Shown: one piece after another, positions 59,425 to 64,000 of the stretch | Layout: each line of letters opens with the position of its first letter | Position numbering within the stretch: position 1 is the first letter of the stretch | Assembly: GCA_048013815.1 (NCBI GenBank) | Contig: CM106586.1 | Span: 3,472,001 to 3,536,000, forward strand | Direction of reading: 5' to 3' | Origin: Setoptus koraiensis | Taxonomy: Eukaryota > Arthropoda | DNA: 64,000 nucleotides | The notes under the pieces: model-generated | Told to the model about the DNA's origin: nothing | What the model saw: only the letters and a program-made list of their open reading frames with translations | Database searches by the model: none | Program-made: the position numbers and the translations under genes

Positions 59425-60757
59425 CGGCCCAAATCGGCGCAGCCCAAATATCGGCCAGGGCATCGCACACCGAGCGCGACCGATATGCGAGTTGTGTCCG
59501 CATGACAAGTCGCCATCGATAACATTGGCTGTGGCCGTCAGCCGCGACTTGGCCGGCCCGCTCACGACGCCCGACACTGTCCAACAGCGGCCGTCCGACG
59601 GCGACCGCTCAAGAGCGACCCTTGCCGTGCATTTGACTATTTTTAACATGCTATTGCACTACATAATTGCCCCGAAACAAGCGGCATCGACCATTCGAAA
59701 GCGGCAAGTGGCTTCGCTCGCATCGTTCGCTCGCCATGAATCATGCTGGCATTAGCCGTGACACAGCTGTCGCACAAGTGTCTCCCTTACAAGATGTTGA
59801 CAAGATAGCCGGCATGTACTCGCAACCGCTCGCCGCTGCCCGCTCGTGTCCAGCCGCCACTGCGGCAGCTCCGCTGATCGGGCCGGTGGGGCACGTTATC
59901 GGGCCGATATTAGCAGCTCGCCAATGCTAGCTTGCGAATGGCCGGCCTGGCAAGCGAGCGGCGACATTGTGGCCAGTGTGTGGCCGCAACAGTGGCCATG
60001 TGTCAGCTCAACTTGACAACTGGCCAACGGATGATCGGGCCGGCTCATGTGGCATGTCGATGGCGCATGAGCCGTCATGAGATGCGCCCATTGACAGAGA
60101 TCTGACAGCTTGTGAGATTGGATGCCGATCAGCTGACACTGTGAGCTGGCCTGGACACTTTACGGTGCCACTCACAATTGTCAATTTGTTTGAACAGTCA
60201 ACAATCGATGCTGCCAATAACACTAATTGATTTGGTCCATTGATGCCCATGAGCGGCCCATCGAGTGGGCAGGCACGCCAAGCAGGCGGCTCACACAAAT
60301 TGTGTGACACAATGGCCAGCAGCCACAATGACGCAGCGTCGGGCCAACAAAAACTAACTTGTCAGCCTAACTAACAGTAGCTAGCTTGCCAGCGTCACAT
60401 AGCGACTGCACGCCAACTGGGCAGAATCAACAGGCAGACGGGCGCATATCACAGCTCGACAGGTGTAATGAGCGCTGGCAGTCAAGTGATGGGCATTAAC
60501 AACAATCGTGAGACTGCGCTGCAGTGGGCGACTATTTTTAGTCGCATCCAACAGCATCCAACAGCATCCAACAGCGTCTAACGGCGTCTAACGGCGTCGC
60601 CTTGCCAGTTGCTGAGTCGAGCCGCTTGTTGTGCCCCCATTCAAATTGAATCGCTCGCTCGGCTTTGTTGGCCGCTTTCGCTTGCTGCTCGGCGGGCCGG
60701 CGAAAGTTGACAAACAGTCGCCAGTTGCGCAACGGCCAACAACCCATTTGACAGCAG

Positions 60758-60783
60758 CACACACACACACACACACACACACA
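60758..60783. repeat. (CA)n microsatellite
   Basis: About 13 CA dinucleotides. Confidence 0.95.
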
Positions 60784-60976
60784 ACAATGGCCAACAATGG
60801 ACAGCTCAGCGGCCGACAGACGAGAGCCCGCGACAGCGAGAGACTTTTTGCGAGAGCCTCGCTCACAGCCTGTGAGTCGCAAGTTGTGAGTCGCAAGTTG
60901 TGAGTGAGCAACCAGCAACCAGCAACCAGGCCGACAGTGGCCAGTCAGCTGTTCGCGGCCTGTGACCGTTGCAGCC

Positions 60977-61042
60977 GTCAGCTGTGTGTCAGTTGTGTGT
61001 CAGTTGTGTGTCAGTTGTGCGTCAGCTGTGCGTCAGTTGTGT
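60977..61042. repeat. 11-bp minisatellite GTCAGTTGTGT, 6 units
   Basis: Units start every 11 bp from 60977. They alternate GTCAGCTG and GTCAGTTG, so CAGCTG words arise as unit variants. Confidence 0.9.
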
Positions 61043-61187
61043 CATGCAATAATCAGCAGACGTAATCTAATTAATCACCGCCAACAACAGAGTGCATTGT
61101 AATGCAGCTCTAATTGTGCTAATTGTTGTTGCCAGTCGCTTACTCACGCCGCCGTTAGCGATCAAATGTTCGATTGTTGCGACTGGC

Positions 61188-61252
61188 AACATTGTGAGCC
61201 AACATTGTGAGCCAACATTGCGAGCCAACATTGTGAGCCAACATTGTGAGCC
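61188..61252. repeat. 13-bp minisatellite AACATTGTGAGCC, 5 units
   Basis: Five units with a single difference (GCGAG in the third). Confidence 0.92.
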
Positions 61253-62415
61253 AAGTGTCTTGTTTAACTCTCTTACAGCTGCTTGTGACTCTCACTTGTC
61301 AGTTTATAACTGTGGCTGTCACATGCACTTTGCAGCAGCTTGCTGTCGCCCGCTGCACTGTTCAACAGTGACCGTTGCCGGCTGACCACAAATGACCGAG
61401 CCGCGAGTCTCGCGATTCGAGACGCGAAAAGCGAAAAGCAGCCCATCTATCAGTTTGCAACTTGCAACGCTCGCCGGCCTACAACACTCATTATGTAATA
61501 ATAGCCATCATGTTACGTCGTTTACATTTGCCGCATTGCGACACATTCCCAATTTGTGTCAGCATAAGCGGCGGCGGACGTAACATAAGCATGACATAAC
61601 ATGTTGTGACATGTTATGGTGTTATGCATGCAGCCGAGAGTTATATCCGTCAAAGTGCGATGATCGCATTGTGAATCCCGATTTGCGATGACACACGCAA
61701 ACTGGCATGCGTAGCTTGCCACCGGGCAACAGCCGAGCACTGGCCACTTGACACGAACTCGACACAAACTCGACACGAACTCGACACAAACTCGACAAGA
61801 GCAGCGTTATGCCGCATAGGCAATAGATAGCGCCGGTGATACTGGGCTGCATGTTGCTACGCCGAGAGATGTTCCAAAAGAGTTGCAAGTGTAGCCAGTT
61901 TGGCCGCACTTGCATGCCCATGTGCACAGGCTACTGCACACGTTGTGTCATTTCATGTTACGTCATGTGCTTTGTGCATTGTTTATGGCATTATGACAGT
62001 TGTTGCAACATTGTGACAGTTGTTGCAACACTGTCACAGTTGTCAGCTGATTATGTTGGGTGGCGCACACACAACATGACGATTGCGACACAGTGATGGC
62101 AGTAATCGGGACCAATGAGCCTGGCCACTGTTTGTCCATCGGTCTTGCCATATGCCGGCACTAACAAACAGTGCACAGTTGGCATAAACTGCAACAATCA
62201 ACAGCCGACTGGCATTAGTCGCTGTCGCTGTCTCTGTGTGTAACAATAATGCAAGCATCCGTTTCCGGTGTGCGCCACAACACACCCAAAGAGCACCTGT
62301 TGCTTGTTGCATAAAGTTGGCCGCTGCAAGTTGTGCAGCTTGGTCCGTTCTCACTTGTGAGTCTGGCTGGTCGCATGGCCATAATTAGCCGGCCGCTCAT
62401 CACTCTGTAATACAG

Positions 62416-62471
62416 AGTCTGTATTACGGAGTCTGTGTTACGGAGTCTGTGTTACGGAGTCTGTATTGCAG
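62416..62471. repeat. 14-bp minisatellite AGTCTGTGTTACGG, 4 units
   Basis: Units at 62416, 62430, 62444 and 62458. Confidence 0.9.
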
Positions 62472-62653
62472 ATTCTGTAACTTTCTCTGTCTGTACCGTG
62501 GTAACTTGCACTGTCGTTGTTGCTACTGTCGCTGTTGTCGTTGTTGTTGTCGCTGTTGTTGCTGTTAACTGTTGGCAAGCAACGCAAGCAACAGCAACCG
62601 CCCATGGCCCACACTGATGACAGGTGCATTTCGCAACACTTTTGTTGTGTCTG

Positions 62654-62722
62654 TCTCTGTCTTATTCTCTGTCTTGCTCTCTGTCTTGCTCTCTGTCTTG
62701 TTCTCTGTCTTGTTCTCTGTCG
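62654..62722. repeat. 12-bp minisatellite TCTCTGTCTTGC, 5-6 units
   Basis: Pyrimidine-rich units every 12 bp from 62654. The period gives a repeating Thr/Glu/Asn/Lys peptide on minus, not taken as coding. Confidence 0.9.
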
Positions 62723-62970
62723 GCCTTTGTCTAGCCATACATGCCAAGCTGCATGTATCAAGCTAGATGCGCCCAGCCACACCAGACACAGAGCTGGCAA
62801 GCTAGTTGGGCTGTGGGATATCTCATAAGTTGTGAGTGGCAACATGATGAGATGGCTCGTAGGATGGCTCGTAAAATGGCTCGTAAGATGGCGAAATGGT
62901 GCGATTACGCAACAGCTGCACAGTTGGCACAACAGCCATGCCAGCAACAGTTGCCGGCTACTGCTGCTGC

Positions 62971-63000
62971 TGTTATATAATGTTATATAATGTTATATAA
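62971..63000. repeat. 10-bp repeat TGTTATATAA, 3 exact units
   Basis: Exact triplicate. The same GTTATATAAT word forms the arms of the hairpin at 57953-57991. Confidence 0.9.
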
Positions 63001-63255
63001 TACATGATGCAATGCAATATATAATACAAATTGTATGATGCAACAAGTCGTTTCGTCGCTCTCTTGTCGTCGTTATAATACCGGCACATATAATACATGT
63101 AATACATGTAATACATGTATGTAGTGTGATGGCGACCAAGAGCGGATTGTGCCGCCATTTGCCAGAATTGTGCCCAGTCACTACGGCAGCCAGTGAGAGA
63201 GACTCTCTCTCTCTCTCTCTGAGAGAGCGGCCATGCAAAAAAGCCAACAACCAAA

Positions 63256-63405
63256 ATTCTATCACTCTATCATTGCATCATTCTATCATTCCATCATTGC
63301 GTCATTGCATCATTGCATCATTGCATCACTGCATCATTGCACCAGTGCACCAGTGCATCAGTGCATCAGTGCACCAGTGCATCAGTGCATCAGTGCATCG
63401 CTCGA
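63256..63405. repeat. 8-10-bp array CATCATTGCA / CATCAGTGCA, about 15 units
   Basis: A long array with drifting unit sequence. All frames stay open through it, giving His/Ile/Ser-rich spurious peptides. Confidence 0.85.
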
Positions 63406-63650
63406 TCATGACGCTGGCAACATGGCAGCCGAATTGAATTGAATTCAATTGAGCTCGCTGCCAACAATCTGCGCGCAATCTCTGGCAAGCTCTGGCAATC
63501 TCTGGCAAGCGCGATGCTGGCAATTGTGTAGCCGCTCTCTCTCTCTCTCTCGCTCGTCGTTGTCGCTCTCTTGTCGCCTTTGTTGCTACCTGTACACGAA
63601 GAGAAAGAGCGACAGGTAGGCTGTTTGGCAGCCTCAGAGCCTTCAGAGAT

Positions 63651-63724
63651 TCGAGAGACTCGAGAGACTTGAGAGACTCGAGAGACTCGAGAGACTCGAG
63701 AGACTCGAGAGACTTGAGAGACTG
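63651..63724. repeat. 10-bp minisatellite CGAGAGACTC, about 7 units
   Basis: Near-exact 10-bp units with occasional CTTGAGAG. Confidence 0.9.
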
Positions 63725-64000
63725 GCAGCCCGTCAGGGGCGGCGTCGCGGGGGCAGCCAACAGAACGAAACAAACTCTTGTTTCGCCTCATTCCATTTGT
63801 TGCCACTTTTGAATTGATGCAACAATCGCAGCGCTTGCAACTGCCGCATGCGAGTGCCCGAGCTTGCCATTTCTAATCGAAGCGGCGCTCGAAACGTTCG
63901 AAACGAGTGAGAGAATCTTGTTTTTCTCGCTGCATCTCTCCGCGGCCGCCAACTAGGCTCCACATTGGCATCACATGCGCATCACTCGCTTCGAGCTTCG

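Larger units (their letters stand above)
54696..64000 (+). other. Probable intron after the 54025 exon, repeat-rich
   Basis: No recognisable exon follows the donor at 54696 before the window ends. The block has the same vocabulary as the left block (TTGCGCAA at 58710 and 60725, TTACGTAA at 56472 and 57944, CTCACCTG at 56625) and is densest in minisatellites toward the end. Confidence 0.5.

Overview
The window is nuclear DNA of an intron-bearing animal, most likely an arthropod and perhaps a compact-genome chelicerate such as a mite. This placement is inferred from gene content: a furrowed-like sushi protein (a family best known from arthropods), Rabex-5 and an ABCA transporter. It also rests on the low intron number: Rabex-5 is one 744-codon exon, and the ABCA gene has four introns, three of them near 100 bp. 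No rRNA, tRNA, CRISPR array or transposon reading frame could be recognised.

Layout. 1-26.3 kb is noncoding and GC-rich, and is probably the first intron of a furrowed-like gene on the minus strand, whose signal-peptide and first-sushi exon lies at 26314-26659. Inside that intron are a broken mRpL47 copy (25634-25822) and one copy of a dispersed repeat. From 26.66 to 28.3 kb is a divergent promoter region, followed by Rabex-5 (+, 28296-30530). A small, heavily glycosylated, probably GPI-anchored protein with a degenerate SUEL-lectin-like region (+, 31424-32236) converges, with 7 bp between stop codons, on a short protein (-, 32244-32498) carrying the cysteine motif found at the C-terminus of TOX4. 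34-43.5 kb is a second noncoding block holding the second copy of the dispersed repeat. A complete ABCA full transporter follows (+, 44125-51017, five exons, 2023 aa). An unrecognised Gln-rich first exon (+, 54025-54695) ends in a good splice donor, so 54.7-64 kb is probably its intron.

The coding segments are visibly AT-richer than the noncoding blocks, which reverses the usual animal pattern. The noncoding blocks are also built from a small vocabulary. They hold dozens of minisatellites with units of 8-26 bp and many hairpins, including two palindromes of 39-40 bp. They carry 18 copies of TTGCGCAA and 11 of TTACGTAA (together the C/EBP-type RTTRCGYAAY consensus), and 31 copies of CAGGTGAG on either strand, where one or two of each would be expected. 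These words are almost absent from the gene islands. They are the most unusual signal in the window, and may reflect either a dense regulatory field or a hairpin- and slippage-driven mutation process.

The recognised genes do not form one pathway. Rabex-5 activates Rab5 in endocytosis, ABCA moves lipids, and the furrowed-like and GPI proteins act at the cell surface. The neighbourhood is an ordinary gene island in an unusual noncoding landscape.
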